Shown here: positions 21,658-32,000 of the stretch, piece after piece
How positions within the stretch are numbered: the stretch's first letter is position 1
Layout of the letters: every line of letters starts with the position of its first letter
Assembly: GCF_004331955.1 (NCBI RefSeq)
Contig: NZ_CP036532.1
Location: 1,488,001-1,552,000, forward strand
Direction of reading: 5' to 3'
Origin: Roseitalea porphyridii
GTDB lineage: Bacteria > Pseudomonadota > Alphaproteobacteria > Rhizobiales > Rhizobiaceae
Length of the DNA: 64,000 bases
The notes under the pieces: model-generated
What the model saw: only the letters and a program-made list of their open reading frames with translations
Told to the model about the DNA's origin: nothing
Databases searched by the model: none
Translations under genes and position numbers: made by a program

Positions 21658-22515
21658 GTGGACACGTTCCGGCTTTCCCCGGATGCCCTGGCCGCCGGCT
21701 ACCGGCTCGAGGCGCACGAGCGGATCGGCTCGACCAACGCACGGGCGCTCGAGCTGGCGGCAAACGGCGAGTCCGGGCCGCTCTGGGTGGTGACGGACGA
21801 CCAGTTCTCCGGCCGCGGGCGGCGCGGACGGCAGTGGCACGGGCCCAAGGGCAATCTCGCCGCATCGCTGCTGATCACGCCGCGCACCGATCTCGGCACG
21901 GCCGCGACGCTCGGCTTTGCCGCAAGCATCGCCCTGTCCGACGCGCTCGGCCGGCTCGCCCCTGAGATGGGCCTTTCCCTGGGGCTCGATGGCATGGACG
22001 CCAACGGCGCGGGCAGGACGCGCCTCGAACTGAAATGGCCCAACGACGTCCTGCTTTCGGGCGCCAAGATCGCCGGCATATTGCTGGAATCGGCGTCGCT
22101 TCGCGGTGGCGCGCCGGCGGTGGTGATCGGTATCGGCGTGAACGTGGTTGCCGCGCCGGAGGATGTGGGCTACCCGGCGACCTCGCTGCGCGCGGTCGGC
22201 TTTCAGGGCTCGGCCGCCGATGTGCTTGCGGTGCTCGCCGATGCGTGGCTTGACGCCCATCGCATCTGGAGCGGGGGCGACGGCCTGCCTCAGGTGCGCC
22301 GGCGCTGGCTCGAACGGGCGGCGGGACTGGATGCGCCCGTGGCGGTGCGGACCGGAGGCGGCATCGTTCGCGGGCGCCTTGAAACGATCGACGACGACTG
22401 CCGGCTGATCGTCAGGCACGACGACGGCACGGTGACGAAGGTTGCGGCCGGCGATGTCCATTTCGGCGCGGTGGCGACCGAACGGCAGGCCGGACAACAC
22501 GGCGGAGAGAACTGA
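21658..22515 (+). CDS. birA: Biotin--[acetyl-CoA-carboxylase] ligase
   Basis: This 285-residue enzyme activates biotin with ATP and attaches it to the biotin carboxyl carrier protein. The biotinyl-AMP loop GRGRRGRQW is at residues 52-60 and the catalytic lysine region LKWPNDVLLSG starts near residue 125. The C-terminal SH3-like domain is present. There is no N-terminal winged helix, so it is a ligase without the repressor function of E. coli BirA. GTG 21658 is two nt after the nuoN stop. birA at this position after nuoN is recalled from other Hyphomicrobiales. Confidence 0.93.
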   Translation: MDTFRLSPDALAAGYRLEAHERIGSTNARALELAANGESGPLWVVTDDQFSGRGRRGRQWHGPKGNLAASLLITPRTDLGTAATLGFAASIALSDALGRLAPEMGLSLGLDGMDANGAGRTRLELKWPNDVLLSGAKIAGILLESASLRGGAPAVVIGIGVNVVAAPEDVGYPATSLRAVGFQGSAADVLAVLADAWLDAHRIWSGGDGLPQVRRRWLERAAGLDAPVAVRTGGGIVRGRLETIDDDCRLIVRHDDGTVTKVAAGDVHFGAVATERQAGQHGGEN

Positions 22516-22516
22516 C

Positions 22517-24202
22517 ATGGCCCCCAAGGGCGAACCCGAACTGGTATTCGTGCCGCTTGGCGGCGTTGGCGAGATCGGCATGAACCTGGCCCTTTACGGC
22601 TATGGTCCCGAGACCCGGCGCCAGTGGCTGATGGTCGACTGCGGCGTGACCTTTCCCGGTCCCGACCTGCCCGGCGTCGATCTGGTCCTGCCCGACATCC
22701 GCTTCGTCGAGGCCGAGCGCAAGAACCTCGCCGGCATCGTCATCACGCACGCACATGAGGACCATTACGGCGCGCTCCTGTCGCTCTATCACCGCCTGTC
22801 GCCGGACGGCTCCATGCCCGTGCACATGACCCCGTTCGGCGCCGGCATGCTCGAAGCCAAGGCGCAGGGCGAGGCCGACGCGCCGAAGGTGCCGATCGAG
22901 ACCTATGATGGCGGCGAGCGCTTCTCGATCGGCCCGTTCGACATCGAGGCCATCGCCGTCACCCATTCGATCCCCGAGCCGGTCTCGCTCGCCATCCGCA
23001 CACCGGCGGGCCTGGTTCTGCACACCGGCGACTGGAAGCACGACATCGATCCGGCGCTCGGCCCGCTGACCGACGAGGACCGCTTCCGGCAACTGGGCGA
23101 CGAGGGCGTTCTGGCGCTGATCTGCGATTCAACCAACGCCATGCGCGAGGGCGAGTCGCCGTCCGAACGGCAGGTCTCGCAGGGGCTCGCCGAGGTGATC
23201 GCCAACGCCAGGGGCCGCGTGGCGATCACGACGTTTTCGTCCAATGTCGGCCGCATCAAGTCGATCGCGCTCGCCGCCCAGGCGGCAGACCGGCGCGTGC
23301 TTCTGATGGGCCGGTCGATGAAGCGGGTCGTCGATGTCGCCACCGACCTTGGCTACATGGAGGGCATCGAGCCGTTTCTCGACGAGGCCGAATTCGCCTC
23401 GGTGCCGCGCGATCAGGTGGTCATCATCCTGACCGGTTCGCAGGGCGAACCGCGCGCCGCGCTGGCCAAGCTCGGCCGTGACGAGATGCGCGATGTCAAG
23501 CTCACCGCCGGCGACATGGTCGTCTATTCCTCGCGGACGATTCCCGGCAACGAGAAGGCCATCCTTGAGACGAAGAACCGGCTCATCGACATGGGCATCG
23601 ACGTGATCGAGGACGGCGACGCGCTGGTCCATGTCTCCGGCCATCCCCGCCGCAGCGAACTGCGCCAGATGTATCAGTGGACGCGCCCGAAGATCGGCGT
23701 GCCGGTGCATGGCGAAGCGGCGCATCTCTCCGCCCATGCGGCGCTGATGCGCGAGGCCGGCATCGCCTCGGTGATGGACGCGCGCAACGGCGATCTGGTG
23801 CGTCTCGCTCCGGGCGACCCGGAAATCATCGACGATGTGCCGCACGGCGAGATCTACAAGGACGGCGCCATCATCGGCGATGATGACGCGGTCGGTGTGG
23901 TCGACCGGCGGCGGCTCTCCTTTGCCGGCCATGTCGCGGTCTCGGTGATCCTCGACAGGAAGCATGAGATCGCGGTGGAACCGCAACTCGTCGCGGTCGG
24001 CATCCCGCGCAACGATGCCCACGGCGAGGATCTCGAGGACATCCTGTTCGAGGCCGCGGTGGGCGCGGTCGAGTCGATGCCGCGCGGCCGGCGCAAGGAC
24101 CTCGATCTGGTCGAGGAGGCGGTGACCAAGGCCGTGCGCGCCGCCGCCCGCAAGGCATGGGGCAAAAAGCCGCTCGTGACGGTGCTCGTCGACCGCGTAT
24201 AG
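22517..24202 (+). CDS. rnj: Ribonuclease J
   Basis: This 561-residue metallo-beta-lactamase/beta-CASP nuclease takes part in mRNA decay and rRNA 5' maturation through endonuclease and 5'-3' exonuclease activity. The zinc motif HxHxDH is H78-A-H80-E-D82-H83 (THAHEDHYG). Further motifs include LHTGDWK, STNAMREGESPSE and the beta-CASP HVSGHP..RSELRQM. A C-terminal domain follows from about residue 470. ATG 22517 lies one nt after the birA stop, implying translational coupling. Confidence 0.94.
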   Translation: MAPKGEPELVFVPLGGVGEIGMNLALYGYGPETRRQWLMVDCGVTFPGPDLPGVDLVLPDIRFVEAERKNLAGIVITHAHEDHYGALLSLYHRLSPDGSMPVHMTPFGAGMLEAKAQGEADAPKVPIETYDGGERFSIGPFDIEAIAVTHSIPEPVSLAIRTPAGLVLHTGDWKHDIDPALGPLTDEDRFRQLGDEGVLALICDSTNAMREGESPSERQVSQGLAEVIANARGRVAITTFSSNVGRIKSIALAAQAADRRVLLMGRSMKRVVDVATDLGYMEGIEPFLDEAEFASVPRDQVVIILTGSQGEPRAALAKLGRDEMRDVKLTAGDMVVYSSRTIPGNEKAILETKNRLIDMGIDVIEDGDALVHVSGHPRRSELRQMYQWTRPKIGVPVHGEAAHLSAHAALMREAGIASVMDARNGDLVRLAPGDPEIIDDVPHGEIYKDGAIIGDDDAVGVVDRRRLSFAGHVAVSVILDRKHEIAVEPQLVAVGIPRNDAHGEDLEDILFEAAVGAVESMPRGRRKDLDLVEEAVTKAVRAAARKAWGKKPLVTVLVDRV

Positions 24203-24210
24203 GTGCCCGC

Positions 24211-24624
24211 ATGCTTGGACGTCTGAACCATGTCGCCATCGCCGTGCCGGATCTGGGCGCCGCCGTCGCGCGCTACCGCGATACGCTTGGCGCGTCCGTC
24301 TCCGCGCCGCAGGCGCTGCCCGAGCACGGCGTGACCGTGGTCTTCGTGGAGCTCGAGAACACCAAGACCGAACTGCTCGAACCGCTTGGCGAGACATCGC
24401 CGATCGCCGCCTTCCTCGAACGCAACCCGTCGGGCGGCATCCACCATATGTGCTATGAGGTGGACGACATCATCGCGGCGCGCGACCGGCTGAAGGCGCA
24501 AGGCGTGCGCGTGCTCGGCGATGGCGAACCGAAGACCGGCGCCCACGGCAACCCGGTCCTGTTCCTGCATCCCAAGGATTTCGACGGCACGCTGATCGAA
24601 CTCGAGGAGGTGCCCGCCCGATGA
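24211..24624 (+). CDS. mce: Methylmalonyl-CoA epimerase
   Basis: The 137-residue vicinal-oxygen-chelate protein interconverts (R)- and (S)-methylmalonyl-CoA in propionyl-CoA metabolism. Metal ligands expected for the family are seen as H7 (RLNHVAIAV), the Glu in VFVELENTKTELLEPLG, the His in GGIHHMCYEV and the Glu in GTLIELEEV. ATG 24211 is eight nt after rnj. Length is standard. Confidence 0.9.
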   Translation: MLGRLNHVAIAVPDLGAAVARYRDTLGASVSAPQALPEHGVTVVFVELENTKTELLEPLGETSPIAAFLERNPSGGIHHMCYEVDDIIAARDRLKAQGVRVLGDGEPKTGAHGNPVLFLHPKDFDGTLIELEEVPAR

Positions 24625-24658
24625 TTGTCACCGCCGGTCGCGCGCGCGGAGCCTCGTG

Positions 24659-24937
24659 ATGGGCTGGCTCTCGGCATTCGCCATCTTCTTCATCATCTGG
24701 TGGGTCGTGCTGTTCGCCGTCCTGCCGATCGGCGTGCGCTCGCAGGCCGAGGACGGCAGCGTCGAGCCGGGCACTGAAGCTGGCGCGCCTGTCGCGCCGC
24801 GCCTCGGCTTCAAGGTGGCGCTGACCACAGCAATCGCCATCGGCGTGTTCTCGATATTCTACGTGCTGACGGTGACGATGGGGCTCAGCGTCGATGACAT
24901 CCCGTCGATCGTCCCCGACTTCTCCGAACCGGGCTGA
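24659..24937 (+). CDS. DUF1467 small membrane protein
   Basis: This 92-residue protein has two membrane helices (residues 5-25 and about 52-75). The opening IFFIIWWVVLFAVLPIGVRSQAE is characteristic of DUF1467, a family largely confined to alphaproteobacteria and of unknown function. ATG 24659 directly follows an in-frame GTG; the ATG is preferred because the family starts MxWxSAFAI. It ends the birA-rnj-mce gene string; the sRNA candidate and proS lie beyond. Confidence 0.87.
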   Translation: MGWLSAFAIFFIIWWVVLFAVLPIGVRSQAEDGSVEPGTEAGAPVAPRLGFKVALTTAIAIGVFSIFYVLTVTMGLSVDDIPSIVPDFSEPG

Positions 24938-24957
24938 TCGCGCGACCCGGTCGCCAC

Positions 24958-24989
24958 AAAAAAATGGCAGGACCGAAGTCCTGCCATTT
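24958..24989 (-). terminator. Intrinsic terminator with TTCG tetraloop (sRNA 3' end)
   Basis: The minus strand reads AAATGGCAGGAC-TTCG-GTCCTGCCATTT followed by further Ts, a perfect 12-bp stem. The A run at 24958-24964 on the plus strand makes the T tract seven long on the minus strand, so direction is minus, away from proS. No annotated minus-strand gene ends here, which points to the sRNA. Confidence 0.9.
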
Positions 24990-25107
24990 CGAAACGGGTG
25001 ATTTTCTTCTCTTCCCGATGGAAGCGGCGGCTCCTTGGAGCGCCCGAAAACCAGTTCCTCCCAAGACTTTGACCCGTTCCGTGGCCGCAGGCGCGCTAAC
25101 GCCTGCG
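24958..25107 (-). ncRNA. Structured trans-acting small RNA candidate, alpha-r9 (Smr9C)-like position
   Basis: Read on the minus strand, about 150 nt fold into a clear modular RNA. A 5' hairpin GCAGGCG-loop-CGCCTGC (25106-25087) is followed by a long-range stem pairing GAACGGGT with ACCCGTTTC. That stem encloses two small hairpins: GCTC-CAAG-GAGC, and CTTCC-ATCG-GGAAG. The RNA ends in a 12-bp terminator stem capped by a TTCG tetraloop and a run of seven T. No credible open reading frame covers it. From memory, the rhizobial alpha-r9 sRNA Smr9C (about 150 nt) lies next to proS in the same setting, so family membership is likely but was not searched. The 5' end is approximate. Confidence 0.68.
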
Positions 25108-25129
25108 AGCGTGGCGGGGAAGCTAGCAA

Positions 25130-25147
25130 TGACAAGCGCGCTTGTCA
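25130..25147. promoter_or_regulatory. Perfect 18-bp palindrome upstream of the sRNA candidate
   Basis: TGACAAGCGCGCTTGTCA is fully self-complementary. It lies 23 nt upstream of the inferred sRNA 5' end and would overlap its -35 region (CTTGTC on the minus strand). It also lies 183 nt upstream of the proS start. It could be a dimeric repressor operator; the regulator is unknown. Confidence 0.45.
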
Positions 25148-25329
25148 CCCGTAAATTGCGGCTAACTTTTGATTTTCGCGACACAATTGCGCCCGGTTCA
25201 TATCGCTGCCGACACAAGCGCGACCGGTGCGCGTCGCGTTTTGCGTTTCGTTGCGACGCGGTCTAGAAGGGCCCCAATTTCGCCGCTGTCGGCGGTGATT
25301 CCATGGCCCTCATTCCGATCGGTCCGACC

Positions 25330-26655
25330 ATGCGCCTGTCCCGCTACTTTCTGCCCATTCTCAAGGAGAATCCCAAGGAAGCCGAGATCGTCTCGCACCG
25401 GCTGATGCTGCGCGCCGGGATGATCCGCCAGCAGTCGGCCGGCATCTATTCTTGGCTGCCGCTCGGCAAGAAGGTGCTCGAGAAGATCAACCAGATCGTG
25501 CGCGAGGAGCAGAACCGGGCAGGGGCCATCGAGATCCTGATGCCGACCATCCAGCCCGCCGACCTGTGGATCGAGAGCGGCCGATACAATGATTACGGCC
25601 AGGAGATGCTGCGCATTCGCGACCGGCATGATCGCGCCATGCTGTTCGGGCCGACCAACGAGGAGATGGTCACCGACATCTTCCGGTCCTACGTGCGTTC
25701 CTACCGGGACCTGCCGCTCAACCTCTACCACATCCAATGGAAGTTCCGCGACGAGGTGCGCCCCCGCTTCGGCGTCATGCGCGGCCGCGAATTCCTGATG
25801 AAGGACGCCTATTCCTTCGATCTCGACTATGAGGGCGCGAAGGCCTCCTACAACCGCATGTTCATCGCCTATCTGCGCACCTTCGAGCGCCTCGGCCTCA
25901 AATCGATCCCGATGCGCGCCGAGACCGGACCGATCGGCGGCGATCTCAGTCACGAATTCATCATCCTGGCCGATACCGGCGAATCCGAAGTGTTCTGCGA
26001 GAAGACGTTCCTCGATATGCCCGTGCCCGGCACCGATGTCGATTTCTTCGACAATGCCGAGATCGCGTCCATAGTCGAGCGCTGGACCACGCCCTACGCG
26101 GCGACCGACGAGATGCACGACGAGGCCGCCTGGGCGGAGATCGCCGATGGCGACAAGGTCTCCGCGCGCGGCATCGAGGTCGGCCACATCTTCCATTTCG
26201 GCACCAAATATTCCGAGCCGATGGGCGCGACCGTCGCCGGCCCGGACGGCAAGGAGGTGCCGGTCTCGATGGGGTCCTACGGCATCGGCCCCTCGCGCCT
26301 GATCGGCGCGATCATCGAGGCATCCCATGACGATAACGGGATCATCTGGCCGGAAAGCGTCGCCCCGTTCGGCGCGGTCGTCATCAACATGAAACCGGGC
26401 GAGGAAGCCTGCGATAACTGGTCCGAACGCGCCTACGCCGCGCTCGGCGAGGCCGGCGTCGACCCGCTCTATGACGACACCGACCAGCGGCCCGGCGCCA
26501 AGTTCGCCACCGCCGACCTGATCGGCCTGCCCTGGCAATTGATCATCGGTCCGCGCGGGGTCAAGGCGGGCACGGTCGAACTCAAGCACCGCGCGACCGG
26601 CGACAAGCACGAGCTCGATCTCGATGCCGCCATCGCGCGCATCACGGGAGCCTGA
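25330..26655 (+). CDS. proS: Prolyl-tRNA synthetase (editing domain lacking)
   Basis: This class II synthetase of 441 residues charges tRNA-Pro. It opens with [23 protein letters not shown], the usual alphaproteobacterial N-terminus, so ATG 25330 is chosen rather than the ATG at 25303. Motif 2 ([20 protein letters not shown]) and the C-terminal anticodon-binding domain are visible. It is about 130 residues shorter than E. coli ProS because the INS editing domain is missing, as is known for alphaproteobacteria, where a separate protein removes mischarged Ala. It is followed by lolC with a four-nt gap. Confidence 0.95.
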   Translation: MRLSRYFLPILKENPKEAEIVSHRLMLRAGMIRQQSAGIYSWLPLGKKVLEKINQIVREEQNRAGAIEILMPTIQPADLWIESGRYNDYGQEMLRIRDRHDRAMLFGPTNEEMVTDIFRSYVRSYRDLPLNLYHIQWKFRDEVRPRFGVMRGREFLMKDAYSFDLDYEGAKASYNRMFIAYLRTFERLGLKSIPMRAETGPIGGDLSHEFIILADTGESEVFCEKTFLDMPVPGTDVDFFDNAEIASIVERWTTPYAATDEMHDEAAWAEIADGDKVSARGIEVGHIFHFGTKYSEPMGATVAGPDGKEVPVSMGSYGIGPSRLIGAIIEASHDDNGIIWPESVAPFGAVVINMKPGEEACDNWSERAYAALGEAGVDPLYDDTDQRPGAKFATADLIGLPWQLIIGPRGVKAGTVELKHRATGDKHELDLDAAIARITGA

Positions 26656-26659
26656 ACCG

Positions 26660-27985
26660 GTGGACGCGAACGCTCCGGCCGACAAGGCGGGCACGGCGGA
26701 CGGCGCAGCGGTCGCCCGCAAGGACGGCGCCGCAGGCCCGTTCTCGGCCTTCGAGCGGATGATCGCCTGGCGCTATCTCAGGCCCCGCCGCAAGGAGGCG
26801 GCGGTGTCCATCGTCACCATCATTTCGCTGGTCGGCGTCACGCTGGGCGTTGCCGCGCTGATCATCGTCATGGCGGTGATGAACGGGTTCCGCGCCGAAC
26901 TGCTCGACCGCATCCTCGGGCTCAACGGGCACGTCATCATCCAGCCGGTCGAACGGCCGCTCGACGATTATGCGGCGGTCGCGGACCGCATCTCGGGCGT
27001 GGACGGCGTGAAGATCGCCGTGCCGCTGATCGAGGGGCAGACGCTCGCCTCGGGCAATGCCGGCGCCGGAACGGGCGCGCTGGTGCGGGGCGTGCGGACC
27101 CAGGATCTCGATGGCCTGACCTCGATCTCCGAGAACATCGTCGAAGGATCGCTGGTCTCTTTTGCGTCCGGAGATGGCGTCCTGATCGGCAGCCGCATGG
27201 CGCGCAGCATGGGGCTGATCGCCGGCGATTCGATCACCCTGGTCTCCCCCGAAGGCGATGTGACCCCGTTCGGCACCACGCCGCGCGTGAAGACCTACCC
27301 GGTCGCGGCGATCTTCGAGATGGGGATGAGCGAATATGATTCCTCGATCATCTTCATGCCGTTCGAGGAGGCCCAGCTCTACTTCAACTCGGAAGGCGTC
27401 GCCCAGCTCATCGAGGTGTTCATCGACGATCCCGACGCGGTCGACGCTTTCGCGCCGCTGATCGAGGAGGCGGCGGACCGGCCGATCTTCATGGTCGACT
27501 GGCGCCAGCGCAACTCGGCCTTCTTCTCGGCGCTGGTGATCGAGCGCAACGCCATGTTCCTGATCCTGTCGATCGTCGTGCTGGTGGCCTCGCTCAACAT
27601 CATTTCGAGCCTGATCATGCTGGTCAAGGAGAAGGGCAGGGGCATCGCCATCCTGCGCACCATGGGCGCCAGCCAGTCGGCCATCCTGCGCATCTTCATC
27701 ATGGCAGGCACCGGGGTCGGGGTGGTCGGCACCGGCGTGGGTGTGCTGCTCGGCGTGCTCGTGTGCTGGAACATACAGTCGATCCAGCGCTTCATGAACT
27801 GGGCCTCCGGCGCCGAGGTCTGGGACCCGACGATCCGCTTTCTCACCGAGATACCGGCGCGGATGGACGCCGGCGAGACCTTCGCGGTCATCATCCTATC
27901 GCTGACGCTGTCGTTCCTGGCCGCCATCATCCCGGCGCGCCGCGCCGCCCGGCTCGATCCGGTCGAAGCGCTGAGGTACGAGTGA
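26660..27985 (+). CDS. lolC: Lipoprotein-releasing ABC transporter permease (LolC/LolE/LolF type)
   Basis: This 441-residue inner-membrane permease has four helices: one near residues 48-72, a large periplasmic domain, then three at about 290-320, 345-375 and 405-430. The cytoplasmic start [22 protein letters not shown] and the ending [16 protein letters not shown] are typical. Only one permease gene accompanies lolD, so it probably works as a homodimer (a LolF-type arrangement) to extract lipoproteins for LolA. GTG 26660, four nt after proS, is the first good start; the N-terminal 28 residues are Ala/Asp-rich. Confidence 0.9.
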   Translation: MDANAPADKAGTADGAAVARKDGAAGPFSAFERMIAWRYLRPRRKEAAVSIVTIISLVGVTLGVAALIIVMAVMNGFRAELLDRILGLNGHVIIQPVERPLDDYAAVADRISGVDGVKIAVPLIEGQTLASGNAGAGTGALVRGVRTQDLDGLTSISENIVEGSLVSFASGDGVLIGSRMARSMGLIAGDSITLVSPEGDVTPFGTTPRVKTYPVAAIFEMGMSEYDSSIIFMPFEEAQLYFNSEGVAQLIEVFIDDPDAVDAFAPLIEEAADRPIFMVDWRQRNSAFFSALVIERNAMFLILSIVVLVASLNIISSLIMLVKEKGRGIAILRTMGASQSAILRIFIMAGTGVGVVGTGVGVLLGVLVCWNIQSIQRFMNWASGAEVWDPTIRFLTEIPARMDAGETFAVIILSLTLSFLAAIIPARRAARLDPVEALRYE

Positions 27986-28677
27986 TGGCCGACGCGGTGC
28001 TGCGCCTTGAGGCCGTCGAGCGCGCCTATCAGGAGGTCGATCACAAGCTCGAAGTGCTGCGCGGGGCGGACCTCGCCTTGATGCCCGGCGAGATGGTCGC
28101 GCTCGTCGCCCCGTCGGGCGCCGGCAAGTCGACGCTGCTGCACACCGCCGGTCTGCTCGAACGGCCGGACGGCGGCGAGGTCTACCTGTCGGGCAAGCCC
28201 TGCGGCTCGCTCACCGACCGCGAGCGCACCGCGCGCCGGCGCAACGACATCGGCTACGTCTACCAGTTCCACCATCTGCTGCCCGAGTTCTCGGCGCTCG
28301 AGAACGTCATGATCCCGCAGCTCATTCGCGGTCTGCCGCGCCGCGAGGCCGAGGCCCGCGCGCACGAACTGCTCGACTATATGCGCATCGGCCCGCGCGC
28401 CACGCACCGGCCGGCCGAACTGTCCGGCGGCGAGCAGCAGCGCGTGGCGATTGCCCGCGCGGTCGCCAACGCGCCGCTTGTCCTGCTTGCCGACGAGCCG
28501 ACCGGCAATCTCGATCCGGACACCTCCTCCTACGTGTTCGAGGCGCTCGAGGCATTGGTGCGCCAGTCGGGACTTGCCGCGCTGTTCGCCACCCACAACC
28601 ATGCGCTGGCCCGCCGGATGGACCGGATCGTCACCATGGCCGATGGCCACATCGTGCCCTACGACCCGCCGGCCTGA
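27985..28677 (+). CDS. lolD: Lipoprotein-releasing ABC transporter ATPase
   Basis: This 230-residue ABC ATPase powers lipoprotein release. Walker A is APSGAGKST (residues 42-50), the signature is [14 protein letters not shown], Walker B is [12 protein letters not shown], and the switch histidine is in FATHNH. The ATG overlaps the lolC stop (GTGATG, one shared base), a tight coupling expected for subunits of one transporter. Confidence 0.95.
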   Translation: MADAVLRLEAVERAYQEVDHKLEVLRGADLALMPGEMVALVAPSGAGKSTLLHTAGLLERPDGGEVYLSGKPCGSLTDRERTARRRNDIGYVYQFHHLLPEFSALENVMIPQLIRGLPRREAEARAHELLDYMRIGPRATHRPAELSGGEQQRVAIARAVANAPLVLLADEPTGNLDPDTSSYVFEALEALVRQSGLAALFATHNHALARRMDRIVTMADGHIVPYDPPA

Positions 28678-28751
28678 TCCGCTAGCGCGCCAATTCATTC
28701 ACTCTTTGTTCACGCTGCCTTCCGTTCGCGTCCGCCACGGTCGGGCACCCG

Positions 28752-28780
28752 TTGACGCATGAACAGAAATAGAACAAAAT
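28752..28780 (+). promoter_or_regulatory. LexA-repressed promoter (SOS box in the -35/-10 spacer)
   Basis: TTGACG (28752-28757) and CAAAAT (28775-28780) are 17 nt apart. Between and partly overlapping them is GAAC-AGAAATA-GAAC (28761-28775), an exact match to the alphaproteobacterial LexA direct repeat (GTTC-N7-GTTC, read on the other strand). Bound LexA would block RNA polymerase. The first gene downstream is the 28-residue membrane peptide. Confidence 0.8.
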
Positions 28781-28807
28781 GCCAACAGGACAGAACGGGA
28801 GTGAGAC

Positions 28808-28894
28808 ATGACCGACCTCGCACGCGACTTCGCCGCTTTCTTCTCGATCGCGACCTTCGTCGCCACGCTGGCCCTTGCGATCGGCTATCTGTGA
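28808..28894 (+). CDS. SOS-regulated single-pass membrane micropeptide (SidA-like candidate)
   Basis: This 28-codon reading frame starts at ATG 28808 with GGGAG six nt upstream (28797-28801) and lies directly behind the LexA-controlled promoter. The peptide has a short polar start (MTDLARD) and one hydrophobic helix from about residue 8 to the end (FAAFFSIATFVATLALAIGYL region). It is too short for standard gene callers. In Caulobacter the SOS-induced SidA, a 29-residue single-helix membrane peptide, stops division by acting on the FtsW/FtsN machinery. The same size, topology and control make a similar role here plausible. No sequence homology is claimed. It is followed by 111 nt of inverted GGCCGG runs before dnaE. 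Confidence 0.65.
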   Translation: MTDLARDFAAFFSIATFVATLALAIGYL

Positions 28895-29005
28895 CGCCGA
28901 CGGTGGATAGCCGCGCCGGCCGGCTGGACAGGCCGGACCGGCCGGACGACGATCGGTCCGTGACGCGGCGCTGATTCCGGCGCCGCTCGAAGGGCAGGCA
29001 CAACA

Positions 29006-32000
29006 ATGGACAGTGTGGACGATCGCGCAAACGCAGGCGAGGCGCCCGGGGCGGATGCTCCAGAAGCGGGCCTCATCGATCCGGGCTTCATCCATCTGCG
29101 GGTGCATTCGTCCTATTCGCTGCTCGAGGGCGCGCTGAAGCTCGACAGGATCATCGAGTGGGCCAAGCACAACGGCGCCCCCGCGCTCGCCGTGACCGAC
29201 ACGTCGAACCTGTTCGGCGCGCTCGAGTTCGCCCAGAAGGCGTCGGGCGCCGGCATCCAGCCGATCATCGGTTGCCAGCTTGGTCTGCGTTTCGACGCCG
29301 AGGGTGAGGAAACCAGGGGCCGCGCCGGCCGGGCAGGCCATGCCGATCCGGCGATCGTCCTGCTCGCCGCCGACGAGACCGGTTACCGCAACCTCGTCGA
29401 ACTGGTCAGCCGCGCCTATCTGGACGAAGACGATCTCGACGCCGTGCGGGTGCACGACACCTGGCTCGCCCAACGGGCCGAAGGGCTGATCGCGCTGACC
29501 GGTGGGCCGGGCGGGCCGGTCGGTTCCGCGCTCGCCGCCGGCCAGCCAAGGGTCGCCGAGCAGCGGCTCGCATCGCTGGCCGCGCTGTTCGGCGATCGTC
29601 TCTACGTCGAGCTCCAGCGCCATGGCGACTGGGACCGGACCGTCGAGGCGCGCACCGTCGAACTGGCCTACGCCCACCGGCTGCCGCTGGTCGGCACGAA
29701 CGAGGCCTTCTTTTTCGCGCGCGAGGATTTCGAGGCCCACGACGCGCTGATCGCCATCGCCGAGGGTGCGCTTTTGTCGATGGACGATCGCCGCCAGCTG
29801 ACCGCCGATCACTGGCTGAAGCCGCCCGCCGACATGATCACCCTGTTTTCCGATCTGCCCGAGGCGACCGCCAATACGGTCGAGATCGCCCGGCGCTGTT
29901 CCTGGTTCCCGCGCAAGATCAAGCCGATCCTGCCGCGCTTTGCCGCCGTGCCCGAGGGTGCGACGGGCGAGGAGGCCGAACAGGCCGAGGCGGACGAGTT
30001 GCGCCGCCAGGCCGTCGAGGGACTGAACGCCCGGCTCGAGCATCAGGGCCTGGCCGACGGCTACAGCCGCGACGATTACGACGAGCGGCTCGATCACGAA
30101 CTGTCGATCATCGCGCGGATGAAGTTCCCCGGTTACTTCCTGATCGTCGCCGACTTCATCAAGTGGGCCAAGGCGCAGAACATCCCCGTGGGCCCGGGGC
30201 GCGGCTCGGGTGCGGGCTCGCTGGTCGCCTGGGCGCTGACGATCACCGACATCGACCCGCTGCGCTTCTCGCTGCTGTTCGAGCGCTTCCTCAATCCCGA
30301 ACGCGTGTCGATGCCCGACTTCGACATCGACTTCTGCCAGGACCGGCGCGACGAGGTGATCCGCTACGTCCAGGACAAGTACGGCCGCGACCAGGTTGCC
30401 CAGATCATCACCTTCGGAACGCTGCAGGCGCGCGCGGTGCTGCGCGATGTCGGGCGCGTGCTCGAAATGCCCTATGGGCAGGTCGACCGCCTGTGCAAGC
30501 TGGTGCCGAACAACCCGGCGAACCCGACCAAGCTGGCCGATGCGATCGCCGGCGAGGCCAAGTTCGCCGAGGAACGCGAGCGCGAACCGATCGTCGGCCA
30601 GCTGCTCGACATGGCGCTCAAGCTCGAAGGGCTCTACCGGCACGCCTCCACCCACGCCGCCGGCATCGTGATCGGCGACCGGCCGCTGTCACAGCTCGTT
30701 CCGCTCTACCGCGACCCGCGCTCGGACATGCCGGTCACCCAGTTCAACATGAAGTGGGTCGAGGATGCCGGGCTGGTCAAGTTCGACTTTCTCGGCCTAA
30801 AGACGCTGACCGTGCTCGACATGGCGGTGCGGCTGATCGCCCGGCGCGGCGAGACGATCGATCTTTCGGCGCTGCCGCTCGACGACCCGCCGACCTACCA
30901 GATGATGGCGCGCGGCGAGACCGTCGGCATCTTCCAGGTGGAAAGCCCGGGCATGCGCAAGGCGCTGGTCGGCATGAAGCCCGACCGCATCGAGGACATC
31001 ATCGCGCTGGTCGCGCTCTATCGGCCCGGTCCGATGGACAATATCCCCACCTACAATGCGCGCAAGCATGGTGACGAGCAGATCGCCTCGATCCATCCGA
31101 AGATCGATCATCTGGTCGCGGAGACGCAGGGCGTGATCGTCTACCAGGAGCAGGTGATGGAGATCGCCCAGCTTCTGGCCGGCTATTCGCTCGGCGAAGC
31201 CGATCTTCTGCGCCGCGCCATGGGCAAGAAGATCCGCGCCGAGATGGACAAGCAGCGGGTGCGCTTCGTCGAGGGCGCCGTCGAGCGCGGCGTCTCCAAG
31301 GCGCAGGCCGACTTCATCTTCGACCTGCTGGCCAAGTTCGCCGACTACGGCTTCAACAAGTCGCACGCGGCCGCCTACGCCATGGTCGCCTACCAGACGG
31401 CCTATCTGAAGGCGCATTATCCGGTCGAGTTCCTCGCCGCGTCGATGACCTACGACATGGCCAACACCGACAAGCTGAACGATTTCCGCCGCGATGCCGA
31501 ACGGCTCGACATCACGGTCGTGCCGCCCTCGGTGCAGACCTCGTTCCGCGCTTTCGAGGTCGGCGACAGGCGCATCTTCTGGGCGCTGTCGGCGATCAAG
31601 GGCGTCGGCGATGCCGCCGTCGACCACATCGTGGCGGTGCGGCCGGACGGCGGCTTCGACAGCCTTGAGGATTTCGCCCGGCGCATCGATCCCAAGATCG
31701 TCGGCCGGCGCGTTCTCGAAGCGCTGATCGATGCGGGCGCGCTTGACTGCTTCGGCCACGACCGGGCGGTGCTCGCCGCCGGGCTCGACCGGATCCTGGG
31801 CCTTTCTCAGCGTGTCGCCGACGAGGCCGAAAGCGGGCAGGGCGACATCTTCGGCGCTGTCGAGGCGAGCCAGCCCGAACGCCTGTCTCTGCCCGCCGAC
31901 GCGCACTGGCCGGATGCCGAACGGCTGATGCGCGAATTGCGCGCGATCGGCTTCTACTTCTCCGCCCACCCGCTCGACGCCTACGCGCCCATCCTCGAAA

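Noticed and set aside
28895-29005. GGCCGG-rich inverted repeats before dnaE as an intrinsic terminator
   Set aside because: Stems can be drawn but no T tract follows, and many alternative pairings are possible in such GC-rich sequence.
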